DNA of 64,000 nt from NCBI RefSeq assembly GCF_026625865.1, contig NZ_CP113067.1:1612001-1676000 (forward strand). The letters run 5' to 3'. The DNA is from Microbacterium sp. SL75. Lineage in GTDB: Bacteria; Actinomycetota; Actinomycetes; Actinomycetales; Microbacteriaceae. Numbering within the stretch: position 1 is the first letter of the stretch; the number at the start of each line of letters is the position of its first letter. Below the pieces are notes generated by a model. It did not search any database. It saw only the letters and a program-made list of their open reading frames with translations, and was not told where the DNA came from. The translations under genes were made by a program, and so were the position numbers. This document shows positions 36,718 to 45,354 of this stretch, piece by piece.

Positions 36718-37674
36718 ATGACTCGCATCGGCATCGTCGGGACCAGTTCCATCTCCGAGCGCTTCGCGGAGGCGGTGGCCGTCGTCGAGGGCGTCGAGAT
36801 CGCGCGGGTGGCCTCTCGCGACGCCGCGCGCGCGAAAGCCTTCGCCGACAGGATCGGGGCGCCGCACACCGCCCTCGGCCTCACGGAGCTCCTCGCCGCC
36901 CCCGACGTCGACGCCGTCTACCTCGCCAGCCCCAACGCGCTGCACGCGGAGCAGGTGCGCGAAGCCGTGGATGCCGGCATCCCGGTGCTCGTCGAGAAGC
37001 CTGCCGTCCTGTCGGCGCGGGAGTGGGATGCCGCGGTGTCGCACGCTCGCGAGCGCGGCGTCGTCGTGCTCGAGGCGATGCGCTCGGGATACGACCCCGG
37101 CCTGGAGGTGGTCCGCGGGCTGCTGCCGCGGCTGGGGACGCTCCGCCGGGTCTCTTTCCGCTACGAGAAGCGGTCGGCGCGTTACGACCACGTCCTGGCG
37201 GGGGAGCAGACGAACATCTTCGATCCCGCCCTCGGGGGAAGCGCCCTCCGTGACCTCGGGGTGTACCCGCTGCACGCCCTGGTACGGCTCTTCGGGTCAC
37301 CGCGCTCGATCGCCGGCCTGCGCGTGGGCATCGCCTCGGGAACGGACGGGCTCGGGAGTGCACTCGCCGCCTACGACGGCTTCCTCGCCGACATCGCGTG
37401 GTCGAAGATCACCGACACCGCCCTGCCGAGTGAGATCCAAGGGGAGGAGGCGTCGCTGTCCATCGACGCGATCGACGCCCCCCGGCGCCTGACGCTGTCG
37501 CCGCGCGAGGGCGAGGTCGAACGGATCGAGGTCGAGGCCTCGGCCAACCCGATGGTGGGAGAGGTCGAGCGCTTCCGCGACGCCGTCGCCGGTGCTGACA
37601 TCGCGGACGACCAGCGTCTCACCGGCCTCACGCTGCGTCTCGTGGACGAGATCCTGGGTGCCGCGTCGGTGTGA
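36718..37674 (+). CDS. Gfo/Idh/MocA family oxidoreductase
   Basis: A 318-aa NAD(P)-dependent sugar or polyol dehydrogenase-like protein. The N-terminal Rossmann fold has RIGIVGTSSISERFAEAV, VASRDAARAKAFADRIG, VYLASPNALHAEQVREAVDAG and the family's catalytic EKPAVLSAREW (Glu-Lys-Pro). The C-terminal half is the beta-sheet substrate domain with GGSALRDLGVYPLHAL. The substrate is unknown. It is divergent from the deacetylase gene and overlaps the chromate transporter gene by 4 bases (GTGA). Confidence 0.92.
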   Translation: MTRIGIVGTSSISERFAEAVAVVEGVEIARVASRDAARAKAFADRIGAPHTALGLTELLAAPDVDAVYLASPNALHAEQVREAVDAGIPVLVEKPAVLSAREWDAAVSHARERGVVVLEAMRSGYDPGLEVVRGLLPRLGTLRRVSFRYEKRSARYDHVLAGEQTNIFDPALGGSALRDLGVYPLHALVRLFGSPRSIAGLRVGIASGTDGLGSALAAYDGFLADIAWSKITDTALPSEIQGEEASLSIDAIDAPRRLTLSPREGEVERIEVEASANPMVGEVERFRDAVAGADIADDQRLTGLTLRLVDEILGAASV

Positions 37675-38909
37675 CGATTCACCCGCCGTTTCCCCCGCGG
37701 GGTGAGGATGGGCGGGTGGAGCGACCCGGTCGAGTGAGCGAGGTGTTCCTCGCGTTCCTGCGCCTCGGTGTCACCTCGTTCGGCGGGCCGATCGCGCATC
37801 TCGGCTACTTCCGCGACGACCTGGTCGTGCGGCGGAAGTGGATGGACGACCGCGCCTACGCCGACCTGGTGGCGCTCTGCCAGTTCCTCCCCGGCCCCGC
37901 GTCGAGCCAGGTGGGTTTCGCGATGGGCCTGCAACGCGCCGGTTTCTTGGGGGCGCTCGCCGCCTTCCTCGCCTTCACCCTGCCCTCCGCCATCCTCCTC
38001 GTCGCGTTCGCCGGGGGAGCGGCCCTGCTCGGCGGACCGGTCGCCGCGGGCGTGATCTCGGGCCTGCAGATCACGGCGGTGGCGATCGTCGCGCAGGCGG
38101 TGTGGGGCATGGCGCGCACCCTTGCCCCCGATGCCCCGCGTGCGAGCATCGCCGTCGCGGGCCTGGCTCTCGCACTGCTCGTTCCCGGAGCGCCGGGGCA
38201 GCTCGGTGCCCTCGCCGTCGGCCTCCTGGGCGGGATCGTCCTGCTGCGCGGCGCGTCCGAGACACCCGCGCCGTCTCTGCCCTCGTTCGGCGTTCCCCGC
38301 GTCGTCGCCGTGACGTGCCTCGTCCTCCTCGCGATCGGCCTGGTGGGACTCCCGCTCCTCGCGGCGACGACCGGGTCGGATGCAGCTGCGCTCGTCGATG
38401 CCTTCTTCCGCTCCGGCGCCCTCGTCTTCGGGGGAGGTCACGTCGTGCTCCCCCTGCTGCAGGCCGGGGTCGTCGAGACCGGCTGGGTCTCGCCCCAGGC
38501 GTTCCTCGCCGGCTACGGCGCCGCACAGGCGGTGCCCGGACCCCTCTTCGCCTTCTCCGCCTACCTCGGCGCGGAATCGTCCGTCGGGCCTGGCGGCATC
38601 GCCGGTGCGGTGATCGCTCTCGTCGCGATCTTCCTGCCCGGGTTCCTCGTGCTCGTCGGCGTGCTGCCGTTCTGGGACGCGATGCGCGACAGGCCCCGCG
38701 TGCGGGCCGCCATGCGCGGGACGGGTGCGGCGGTCGTCGGCATCCTGGGCGCTGCTCTCTATACGCCGGTCTTCACGACCGCCGTCACCGGGCCCGGGTC
38801 GTTCCTGTTCGCCGCGGTCGGATTCGTCCTGCTCACCGCGTTCCGCGTTCCGGCGTGGGCGGTCGTGATCGTGGGGGCCGCGGGGGGAGTGGGGCTCGTC
38901 TTCACCTGA
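37671..38909 (+). CDS. chrA: Chromate transporter family protein (ChrA, two-domain)
   Basis: A 412-aa membrane protein with two homologous halves of the CHR family. The first starts FLRLGVTSFGGPIAHLGYFRDDLVVRRKWM with the CQFLPGPASSQ signature; the second starts FFRSGALVFGGGHVVLPLL with AQAVPGPLFAFSAYLG. About 10-11 hydrophobic helices are seen. ChrA proteins export chromate using proton motive force; many chromosomal members act on other anions or only weakly on chromate. The GTG start at 37671 overlaps the previous stop. No chrB regulator is next to it. Confidence 0.92.
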   Translation: MTIHPPFPPRGEDGRVERPGRVSEVFLAFLRLGVTSFGGPIAHLGYFRDDLVVRRKWMDDRAYADLVALCQFLPGPASSQVGFAMGLQRAGFLGALAAFLAFTLPSAILLVAFAGGAALLGGPVAAGVISGLQITAVAIVAQAVWGMARTLAPDAPRASIAVAGLALALLVPGAPGQLGALAVGLLGGIVLLRGASETPAPSLPSFGVPRVVAVTCLVLLAIGLVGLPLLAATTGSDAAALVDAFFRSGALVFGGGHVVLPLLQAGVVETGWVSPQAFLAGYGAAQAVPGPLFAFSAYLGAESSVGPGGIAGAVIALVAIFLPGFLVLVGVLPFWDAMRDRPRVRAAMRGTGAAVVGILGAALYTPVFTTAVTGPGSFLFAAVGFVLLTAFRVPAWAVVIVGAAGGVGLVFT

Positions 38910-39012
38910 GCGGCGACCGAGAGCCGGTCCCGTCCGGGATGACACCGCGTCCCACGGATGCCAGGATGAGCGCACGGCACCGCAGCCGCCGCAGTTTTCG
39001 AGGGAGAAAGCC

Positions 39013-40596
39013 GTGTTCCAGAGTCCGTACCCGAGTATCGAGATCCCCGACCAGAGCATCTACGACTATCTGTTCGGCTCCCTCGAGGAGTCCGATCTCG
39101 ATCGCGCCGCTCTCATCGACCCCACCACCGGGGCCGAGACCACGTATCGCACCCTGCGCGCGCAGGTCGACGCCTTCGCCGGGGCCCTGGCCGCCCGCGG
39201 CGCCGACACCGAGACGGTCGTGGCGATGCTCTGCCCCAATGTCCCCGCCTTCGCGACCGTGTTCCACGGGATCCTCCGCGCGGGATCGATCATCACCACG
39301 ATCAACTCGCTCTACACGGCGAACGAGATCGAGAAGCAGCTGAGGGATGCCGCGGCCACCTGGCTCGTGACCGTGTCACCGCTGCTGCCGCAGGCGCATC
39401 AGGCCGCGCGAGCCGTCGGCATCCCGGACGACCAGGTCATCGTGCTCGACGGAGCGGAGGGGCATCCCGACCTGCGCTCGCTGCTCGGGGAGGGCCGTAC
39501 CCCGCCCGAGGTGAGCTTCGACCCCGCCACCCACGTCGCCGTGCTGCCGTACTCGTCGGGGACCACCGGAGTGCCCAAGGGCGTCATGCTCTCGCATCGC
39601 AACCTCGTCGCGAACGTGCACCAGTGCCGCCCGGTCATCGAGATCGGACGCGACGACCGCGTGCTCGCGGTGCTGCCGTTCTTCCACATCTACGGCATGA
39701 CGGTGCTGTTGAACCTGGCGCTGCGCCAGCGCGCGACCCTCGTCACCATGCCGAGATTCGACCTGAGGGAGTTCTTGCGCACCGTGCAGGAGCACCGCTG
39801 CACCTTCCTCTTCATCGCCCCGCCCATCGCCGTCGCGCTCGCCAAGCACCCCGCCGTCGACGAGTTCGACCTCTCCCGCGTTCACAGCGTGTTCTCGGGC
39901 GCGGCCCCTCTCGACGGGGAGACGGCCGAGACCGCCGGCCGACGGATCGGCGCTCGCTTCTACCAGGGCTACGGGATGAGCGAGTTGAGCCCCGTCTCGC
40001 ACGCGATCCCGGCGGGCTCGGACATGCCCGTCAGCTCGGTGGGGGTGCTCATCCCGGGCTGTGAGGCGCGGCTCGTCGACCCCGAGACCGGCGCCGACCT
40101 CGAAGAGCACGGCGACGACGGCTTGACCGCCGCCGGAGAGATCTGGGTTCGCGGACCCAACGTGATGCTCGGGTATCTGAACCGCCCCGACGCGACCGCC
40201 GAGACGCTCGATGACGAGGGGTTCCTGCACGCCGGCGACATCGGCGTGCACCACGTCGACGGCTTCTTCACCATCGTCGACCGCCTCAAAGAACTCATCA
40301 AGTACCACGGCTACCAGATCGCTCCCGCAGAGCTCGAGGCGCTGCTGCTCTCGCATCCGAAGATCCAGGATGCCGCCGTCATCGGTGTGCGCGGAGACGA
40401 CGGCGAGGAGATCCCCAAGGCGTTCGTCGTGGCCGCCCCCGACTCGGGACTGACCGCCGACGATGTGATCGCCTTCGTCGCCGGCGAGGTCGCCCCGCAC
40501 AAGAAGGTGCGCCGAGTCGAGTTCATCGACGTGATCCCCAAGTCGACGTCGGGCAAGATCCTGCGCAAAGACCTTCGGGCCCGCGAAGCCGCCTGA
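39013..40596 (+). CDS. AMP-dependent acyl-CoA ligase, 4-coumarate/long-chain type
   Basis: A 527-aa adenylate-forming enzyme activating a carboxylic acid to its CoA thioester. Motifs in order: P-loop SSGTTGVPKGVMLSHRN, FFHIYGM, YGMSELSPVSH, GEIWVRGPNVMLGY, HAGDIG, VDRLKELIKYHGYQIAPAELE and the catalytic lysine region PKSTSGKILRKDLR. It is most like the 4-coumarate-CoA ligase subgroup, but many such actinobacterial enzymes use medium- or long-chain fatty acids. The GTG start at 39013 follows a GGGAGAAAG ribosome site. A strong terminator follows the stop. Confidence 0.93.
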   Translation: MFQSPYPSIEIPDQSIYDYLFGSLEESDLDRAALIDPTTGAETTYRTLRAQVDAFAGALAARGADTETVVAMLCPNVPAFATVFHGILRAGSIITTINSLYTANEIEKQLRDAAATWLVTVSPLLPQAHQAARAVGIPDDQVIVLDGAEGHPDLRSLLGEGRTPPEVSFDPATHVAVLPYSSGTTGVPKGVMLSHRNLVANVHQCRPVIEIGRDDRVLAVLPFFHIYGMTVLLNLALRQRATLVTMPRFDLREFLRTVQEHRCTFLFIAPPIAVALAKHPAVDEFDLSRVHSVFSGAAPLDGETAETAGRRIGARFYQGYGMSELSPVSHAIPAGSDMPVSSVGVLIPGCEARLVDPETGADLEEHGDDGLTAAGEIWVRGPNVMLGYLNRPDATAETLDDEGFLHAGDIGVHHVDGFFTIVDRLKELIKYHGYQIAPAELEALLLSHPKIQDAAVIGVRGDDGEEIPKAFVVAAPDSGLTADDVIAFVAGEVAPHKKVRRVEFIDVIPKSTSGKILRKDLRAREAA

Positions 40597-40620
40597 GTCG
40601 GCGATTCCGGGCGGGTACGA

Positions 40621-40660
40621 AAGAAGGGCGGGGCGTCTTCCGACGACCCCGCCCTTCTTC
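40621..40660. terminator. Bidirectional hairpin terminator
   Basis: A near-perfect hairpin with one bulged base, AAGAAGGGCGGGGCGTC (40621-40637) against GACGACCCCGCCCTTCTT, separates the convergent acyl-CoA ligase and drug-efflux genes. The right arm ends in TTCTTCG and the left arm is preceded by GAAA, so it can end transcripts from both sides. Confidence 0.85.
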
Positions 40661-40669
40661 GCTGTTCTC

Positions 40670-42730
40670 TTACGGGGCGATGAGCGCTCCGGCCTGGGCG
40701 GCGGCCTCTTCGGCGCGCTTCTCTTCCTCGTCCTTGCCGCGGCGCTCGTCGGCGGCCTCCTGGAGGGCCGACTTCGCTCGCAGCGGCGGCGTGCGGAAGA
40801 ACAGCGACAGCACGAAGGCCAGCAGCACGACGCCCATCGCGGTCCAGTACACGGTCGTCGCCGACGAGTTGAAGCCGACGAGGAACGGCTTGGTCAGGCG
40901 CGCGTCGGCGCCGACCAGGAACGAGGTGTCGTCGAGCGTCGAGTCGCCGACCGAGGTGTTCTCGTCGCCCGCGGCGAACTGATCCTCGATCGTCGTGGCC
41001 GCCGTGTCGACGAAGGCCGCGCGCTGCGTGGCATCCGAGAAGTCCAGGCTCACCGTGCCGTCGGCGGCGACGCGCGCGACCGGCACCTGCTGCTGGATCT
41101 GCGCCGTGGCGGCGGTGACGGCCTGAGCGAGCGCGGCCTGGGTCGCGGCGGCCTGAGCCGACGCGGGGATACGGCCGGCGGCGACCTGCTCCGAGACGGC
41201 CTGGGTCGCGGCATCCTGAGCCTGCTGCACACCCGCCTGCAGCTGCGACGTCGTACCGTCGACGATCTTCGACACGATCGGGGTGTAGATGCTCGACATG
41301 ATCTTCTCGTTCGCCGGCGCCGAGGCGACCGTCGGATCGAGAGCGGCGTCGAGGGCGTCGGTGAGCGTCGCGCGGTCGGCGAACGAGCCGGTGATGTTCG
41401 ACGGCATGAGCGTGAACAGCAGCGACAGCAGTACCGCGGTGCCGAGCGTTCCACCGATCTGACGGAAGAACGTCGAGCCGCTCGTGGCCACGCCCATGTC
41501 GCGTAGACCCACCGAGTTCTGGCTGGCGATCGTGAGCGTCTGCATCAGCTGCCCGAGGCCCAGTCCGATCACGAGCATCGCGATCGCGACGTGCCAGTAC
41601 GGGCTGTCGTACTTCAAGAAGGTCAGCAGGAAGAAGCCGATCGACATCAGGGCCGTGCCGAGGATCGGGAACATGCGGTAACGGCCCGTGCGCGCGATGA
41701 TCTGGCCGCTCGCGATCGAGGCGATCATGAGGCCGAGGATCATCGGCAGCATCTCGAACCCGCTCTGCGTGGGCGACGAGCCCAGCACGAGCTGCAGGTA
41801 CAGCGGCAGCGTGAGCATTGCGCCGAACATGCCGAATCCGACGAGGACGCCGATGACGGTGGCCATCGAGAACGTGGGGGAGCGGAAGAGCTTGAGCGGG
41901 ATGAGCGCGTCATCCTTCATCGCGGTCTCGGCGATGACGAAGGCCAGGATGCCGAGAGCGCCGACGACGTAGCAAGCGATCGCGATCGGCGAGCCCCAGC
42001 CCCATTCGCGACCCTGTTCGGCCACGAGCAGGAGCGGAACGAGGGCGACGATGACTGTCGTCGCGCCCCACCAGTCGATGCGCACCGAGTGACGCGGCTG
42101 CTTCGGGATGTGCAGGAACCGCCAGACGATCGCCAACGCGACGATGCCGATCGGCACGTTGATGAGGAAGACCCAGCGCCATCCGGTGATGAACAGGATC
42201 TGGCTGGCACCGGCGAAGAGACCGCCGACGAGTGGCCCGATGACGCTGGAGATGCCGAAGACGGCGAGGAAGTAGCCCTGGTACTTCGCGCGTTCGCGCG
42301 GGGCGAGGATGTCGCCCATGATCGCGAGCGGCATCGACATCAGGCCGCCGGCGCCGAGGCCCTGGATGGCGCGGAAGGCCGCGAGCTCGACCATCGAGGT
42401 CGAGAAGCTCGCGAGCACCGAACCGATGATGAAGATCAGGATGGCGATCAGGAACAGCGGGCGCCGACCGAAGATGTCGGAGAGCTTGCCGTAGATGGGC
42501 GTCGAGATCGTCGACACGATCAGGTAGGCCGTGGTGACCCACGCCTGCAGGCTCAGGCCCTGCAGGTCGTCGCCGATCGTGCGGATCGAGGTGCCGACCA
42601 CGGTCTGGTCGAGGGCGGAGAGGAACATGCCGGCCATGAGGCCGAAGATCACGAACATGATCATGCGGTGCGTCATGACCGTGTCGGTCGCGGCCGTATG
42701 GGCGCGTCTGGTTCGAGTGATGTCTGACAT
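40670..42730 (-). CDS. DHA2-family multidrug efflux MFS transporter (14 TM)
   Basis: A 686-aa major facilitator transporter of the EmrB/QacA group. Residues 20-440 hold 13 transmembrane helices with SALDQTVVGTSIRTIGDDL (motif D1), GKLSDIFGRRPLFL (motif A) and GISSVIGPLVGGLF (motif C). A long extracytoplasmic Ala/Gln-rich insert of about 150 residues precedes the last helix, as seen in actinobacterial members. The C-terminus is charged. It should export drugs or toxic amphiphiles with proton antiport. The upstream region has a dyad at 42792-42810 that could bind a local repressor, but no regulator gene is adjacent. Confidence 0.92.
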   Translation of the reverse strand: MSDITRTRRAHTAATDTVMTHRMIMFVIFGLMAGMFLSALDQTVVGTSIRTIGDDLQGLSLQAWVTTAYLIVSTISTPIYGKLSDIFGRRPLFLIAILIFIIGSVLASFSTSMVELAAFRAIQGLGAGGLMSMPLAIMGDILAPRERAKYQGYFLAVFGISSVIGPLVGGLFAGASQILFITGWRWVFLINVPIGIVALAIVWRFLHIPKQPRHSVRIDWWGATTVIVALVPLLLVAEQGREWGWGSPIAIACYVVGALGILAFVIAETAMKDDALIPLKLFRSPTFSMATVIGVLVGFGMFGAMLTLPLYLQLVLGSSPTQSGFEMLPMILGLMIASIASGQIIARTGRYRMFPILGTALMSIGFFLLTFLKYDSPYWHVAIAMLVIGLGLGQLMQTLTIASQNSVGLRDMGVATSGSTFFRQIGGTLGTAVLLSLLFTLMPSNITGSFADRATLTDALDAALDPTVASAPANEKIMSSIYTPIVSKIVDGTTSQLQAGVQQAQDAATQAVSEQVAAGRIPASAQAAATQAALAQAVTAATAQIQQQVPVARVAADGTVSLDFSDATQRAAFVDTAATTIEDQFAAGDENTSVGDSTLDDTSFLVGADARLTKPFLVGFNSSATTVYWTAMGVVLLAFVLSLFFRTPPLRAKSALQEAADERRGKDEEEKRAEEAAAQAGALIAP

Positions 42731-42791
42731 CGGAGGCCTCTTCAGGAGAAGGCCTGGCGGACGGCTCGGGGTGGCTCAGTCGGGCGCCAGG

Positions 42792-42810
42792 TGTTTGCTA
42801 AAAGTCAACA
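42792..42810 (-). promoter_or_regulatory. Imperfect 19-bp dyad upstream of the efflux gene, possible operator
   Basis: TGTTTGCTAAAAGTCAACA is an imperfect dyad of the form TGTTnnCTnnnAGnnAACA inside the only AT-rich stretch upstream of the efflux gene. On the minus strand it also contains TTGAC, and a TACTAT lies next to it. The spacing and size would suit a TetR- or MarR-type repressor controlling the transporter. No promoter can be fixed with confidence. Confidence 0.35.
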
Positions 42811-43030
42811 AATAGTAGCGCTGTCTGTGGGCGTCCGAAACCACTCCTGGCTGTGGGGAGGCTATGTGCGCGGCGTTCGGCGTCTTCGTGGACACCGGGG
42901 CAGGGGCGTCGCGCTGGCAGGGGGCATCGCCGTGAACAGCCGGTTCTCGCGGCGGGCCCTGTTTTCGTCGCGGGGCAGAGGCGCAGAGCAGGGACGAAAA
43001 GCGTGCCCGCATCAGCGGCGGTGGAAACCC
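42811..43030. other. Gene-free stretch left of the island boundary
   Basis: This 220-base stretch between the efflux gene's control region and the left boundary repeat of the island has host-like high GC. I see no gene, RNA or clear signal in it. Short reading frames on both strands have no ribosome site or recognisable product. Confidence 0.4.
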
Positions 43031-43154
43031 GCTCTCGCCAGGGCAAAGCAAAACCCCCGCCATGTAGAAGCTAGGCGAGGGTTTCTGGGATGACTGTAAT
43101 GATCATCCGTGTGGCTCCAACGGGCGTCGATCCCGTGACCTCACAATTTTCAGT
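43031..43154. repeat. Left boundary repeat (att) of the tRNA-Phe island, with tRNA remnant
   Basis: A 124-base direct repeat of 48736-48859. It includes a copy of the tRNA-Phe terminator hairpin (about 43050-43083) and, at 43112-43154 on the minus strand, the 3' 43 bases of tRNA-Phe from the anticodon loop to the discriminator base. There are two substitutions relative to the intact tRNA and three mismatches in the first 17 bases. The tRNA 5' part is absent, so it is non-functional. Identity stops within the anticodon arm, as expected for integrase crossover there. This is the displaced 3' end left by integration. Confidence 0.9.
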
Positions 43155-43290
43155 TGGATTCGCCGGGTGTACGGGTGCTCGCAAGTGCTCGTTTGCCGCG
43201 TGATTCTAGGGAAGCGCTGCTCGTTGGTGGTGACTGGTCGCGGGTGACTTCAGCTGGGTTCCCGGCCCGGAACCGGCCCCAAAAAGCTGG

Positions 43291-44205
43291 TCACTTCTTG
43301 CGTTGGTCCTCTTCTGCGCGGACGGCTGCGGCATGAATCTTCCGGAGGGTCGCGGAAGGTAGGCCATCGCCAATGCGGTGACCACCGGTGATCGGGTAGA
43401 GAGACCGCTCTTTGAAGAACAGCGCTGAGTTGTGAATATCGTCGACACCGCGGTGCCAAAGGTGAAGCTTGGATTCGTGCGTGAAGCTGCCGGACATCGT
43501 GTGGCTCCATGAGCCTGGTACCCAGTGATAGGGCGAGTCGCGAACGAGCTGGTTGTCTATCGCCCGCGTCGTAGCGGCTGCGATCCAATCGGCGAACTGG
43601 ATGTTCGCACTCAGAACGCTGTCGACGTGCATCGGGGGCTCCACGATTCGTTTCATCTCTGGGCGATCAGCAGATCGACGGAAGATGTGGCCGTACATCT
43701 GCGGCAAGCGTTCAGCGCGAGTCTTTTCGTTGATCTGGTCGATCATGACTAGGAGGTTCTGCCCGCGCCTCTCCGCATAGGTGCAAAGACGGTTGAGCGT
43801 TTCTTGCATCGCTGCGGTTTCGCGCGCCGCCGGGTCTAGGTTCGTCTGCTTTGGTGTGCCGAGGGGCTTTTCGTCGGCGTAGTAGAAGAGCATTCCACGC
43901 ATCGATCTCAGAGTCTTCACCAGACCGCTGAAGACTCTGAGATGCTGAGGATGGGTGGCGGACGTCGTGGGTCGGAACATCGACGCCCCCTTCTTCTCCC
44001 ACTGTCCGGGGTTGGGGTGATCGACCAACTCGGACGCGAATAGGGTTCGCTTCTCGTGAGTGAATCGCTGCCCGAAGCCCCGAGCGCACTCCGCTTCGAT
44101 TACGAAGCCTGCGTACCCGAAGGAGGGGCTCGTGTGGAAGCGTTCGTGATCCCGCGAAATGAACGCTCCGGGCTCTCCAATTTCGTCGATATAGGCCAGG
44201 AGCAT
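43291..44205 (-). CDS. DUF3800 domain protein (putative RNase H-like nuclease), island gene
   Basis: A 304-aa protein. It begins MLLAYIDEIGEPGAF, the DUF3800 opening with conserved Asp7 and Glu8, and has LLVMIDQINEK in the middle and QFADWIAAATTRAI near residue 220 (the conserved Q-x-A-D). These acidic positions match the RNase H-like fold predicted for DUF3800. No membrane segment is seen. DUF3800 genes are frequent in mobile elements and defence islands; the biochemical role is unknown. It is the last gene of the island in the direction of transcription, separated from the methyltransferase gene by 273 bases holding two strong hairpins. It therefore probably has its own promoter. GC content is clearly below that of the host. 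Confidence 0.82.
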   Translation of the reverse strand: MLLAYIDEIGEPGAFISRDHERFHTSPSFGYAGFVIEAECARGFGQRFTHEKRTLFASELVDHPNPGQWEKKGASMFRPTTSATHPQHLRVFSGLVKTLRSMRGMLFYYADEKPLGTPKQTNLDPAARETAAMQETLNRLCTYAERRGQNLLVMIDQINEKTRAERLPQMYGHIFRRSADRPEMKRIVEPPMHVDSVLSANIQFADWIAAATTRAIDNQLVRDSPYHWVPGSWSHTMSGSFTHESKLHLWHRGVDDIHNSALFFKERSLYPITGGHRIGDGLPSATLRKIHAAAVRAEEDQRKK

Positions 44206-44237
44206 GCCTTAAGTATCGAGCAAACACCGGACAACGC

Positions 44238-44266
44238 AGAAGCCCACGCACGCGGCGTGGGCTTCT
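44238..44266 (-). terminator. Perfect 12-bp hairpin with 5-base loop ahead of the DUF3800 gene
   Basis: AGAAGCCCACGC (44238-44249) pairs perfectly with GCGTGGGCTTCT (44255-44266). Transcription of the methyltransferase gene runs into it, so it can end that transcript. It is also only 33 bases upstream of the DUF3800 start, so it might instead act in the leader of that gene. GAAGCCC...GGGCTTC hairpins are common actinobacterial terminators. Confidence 0.6.
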
Positions 44267-44354
44267 CGAGTCGGCGCGCGGAGCACTATTTCAGCCCTCG
44301 CTACCGCTCTTTACAGTACTTGAAGCAGGTCGTGGGTGCAACAAACGGGTGCAC

Positions 44355-44424
44355 GACCCGCTCACTAGGCTTCAGACGATCTCCGGAGTCGCGCTGCAGC
44401 CGTCTGAAGCCTAGTGAGCGGGTC
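44355..44424. repeat. Perfect 24-bp inverted repeat between the methyltransferase and DUF3800 genes
   Basis: The arms GACCCGCTCACTAGGCTTCAGACG (24 bases, 44355-44378) and 44401-44424 are perfect inverse copies around a 22-base spacer that itself contains TCCGGA. This is longer and more exact than needed for termination. It may be a terminator, a recombination or transfer site, or the trace of a small element. A weaker GTGCA/TGCAC dyad flanks its left side. Confidence 0.8.
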
Positions 44425-44478
44425 CGCTCATGAGTGTGGGGCGCGCGTGAAGCAGCTCTACGCACAGCAAACTCACAG

Positions 44479-45354
44479 CTAGGCAACCCACCGGGCGGTG
44501 TTGCCGCGGATGATCTCGAGATCTGGGACGTTGATCCCCGCCGCGAAAACTGCGTACTCGGATCCGATGTGTTGCGTCGCAGCCGTGTGGGCAATATCGA
44601 ACGACGCGCATCGAAGCCCTGCATAAAGCTCGTTGGGGATCCGCTCATCCGCGTCGTAGGTCATGAACCAGCGCAGGTCGACTGAGCGAAGCTGGGCGGC
44701 AAGTTGCTTGTGATCGTCGTAGGAAAGTCCATCAAGATAGAGGCGTTCCCCCTGCACGAGGTAGGGAGGGTCGACATATACGAGGACGTCGCTGGTGTGA
44801 CTCTCCATGTTGACTAGGAAGTCACGCGCGTCGAGCTCAGTGACTGTTACGCGGTTCCTATACTCGCCGACGTAGCGGACCTTGTCTGCAAGATCATCGC
44901 GATTGAATCGCGCATCGATCTTCCAGTTCCCGGTCTGTTCAAGCCCACCAATTGGCCTCGCGCGAAGGATGCCCGACCGATTCGTTCGATTTAGGTAGAA
45001 CGTCGCAAACCCGAGTTCGACATCGTCATACTGCGTCGGATTGGCGTAAATATCGCGCATTCGATGCCATTCGTCAACGCTCAGGGCGGCGCTCAATATT
45101 AGCTGAGCGAAATCCTCCGTGGAGGTGAACAGGGAGCGCCAGAAGGCGGCAACTCCTGGATCGAGATCGTTGATGTGCGCGTGGCGGACCTCTTCGTTTG
45201 CTAGCAGCCGGAGAGCGGCGCCGGCTCCTCCGGCGAACGGCTCTGCGTACTCACGTGGACGTGGGCTTTGCGCGCTGACGAGGCGCGCCAAGTAGTCGGC
45301 CAAACGACTCTTGCCGCCTGGGTAACGAAGTGGGCTAAGGGAACGAAATCTCAT
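44479..45354 (-). CDS. D12-class DNA adenine methyltransferase (Dam-like), island gene
   Basis: A 291-aa alpha-class N6-adenine methyltransferase. Motif X is PLRYPGGKSRLADYL, motif I (AdoMet binding) is EPFAGGAGAALRLL, and the catalytic motif IV is VYVDPPY with Asp195-Pro-Pro-Tyr198. The FYLNRTNRSGILRARPIGG segment is the target-recognition region found in Dam/DpnM enzymes. All key residues look intact. The ATG at 45354 is chosen because it overlaps the stop of the ParB-like gene (ATGA) and starts just before motif X; upstream in-frame codons are shadow sequence. No restriction endonuclease of a known type is adjacent, so it is either an orphan methylase or the modifier of a new system with its coupled partner. 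Confidence 0.92.
   Translation of the reverse strand: MRFRSLSPLRYPGGKSRLADYLARLVSAQSPRPREYAEPFAGGAGAALRLLANEEVRHAHINDLDPGVAAFWRSLFTSTEDFAQLILSAALSVDEWHRMRDIYANPTQYDDVELGFATFYLNRTNRSGILRARPIGGLEQTGNWKIDARFNRDDLADKVRYVGEYRNRVTVTELDARDFLVNMESHTSDVLVYVDPPYLVQGERLYLDGLSYDDHKQLAAQLRSVDLRWFMTYDADERIPNELYAGLRCASFDIAHTAATQHIGSEYAVFAAGINVPDLEIIRGNTARWVA

Noticed and set aside
40670..42730. Efflux gene as part of the island
   Set aside because: It lies outside the left boundary repeat and has host-like GC and codon use.
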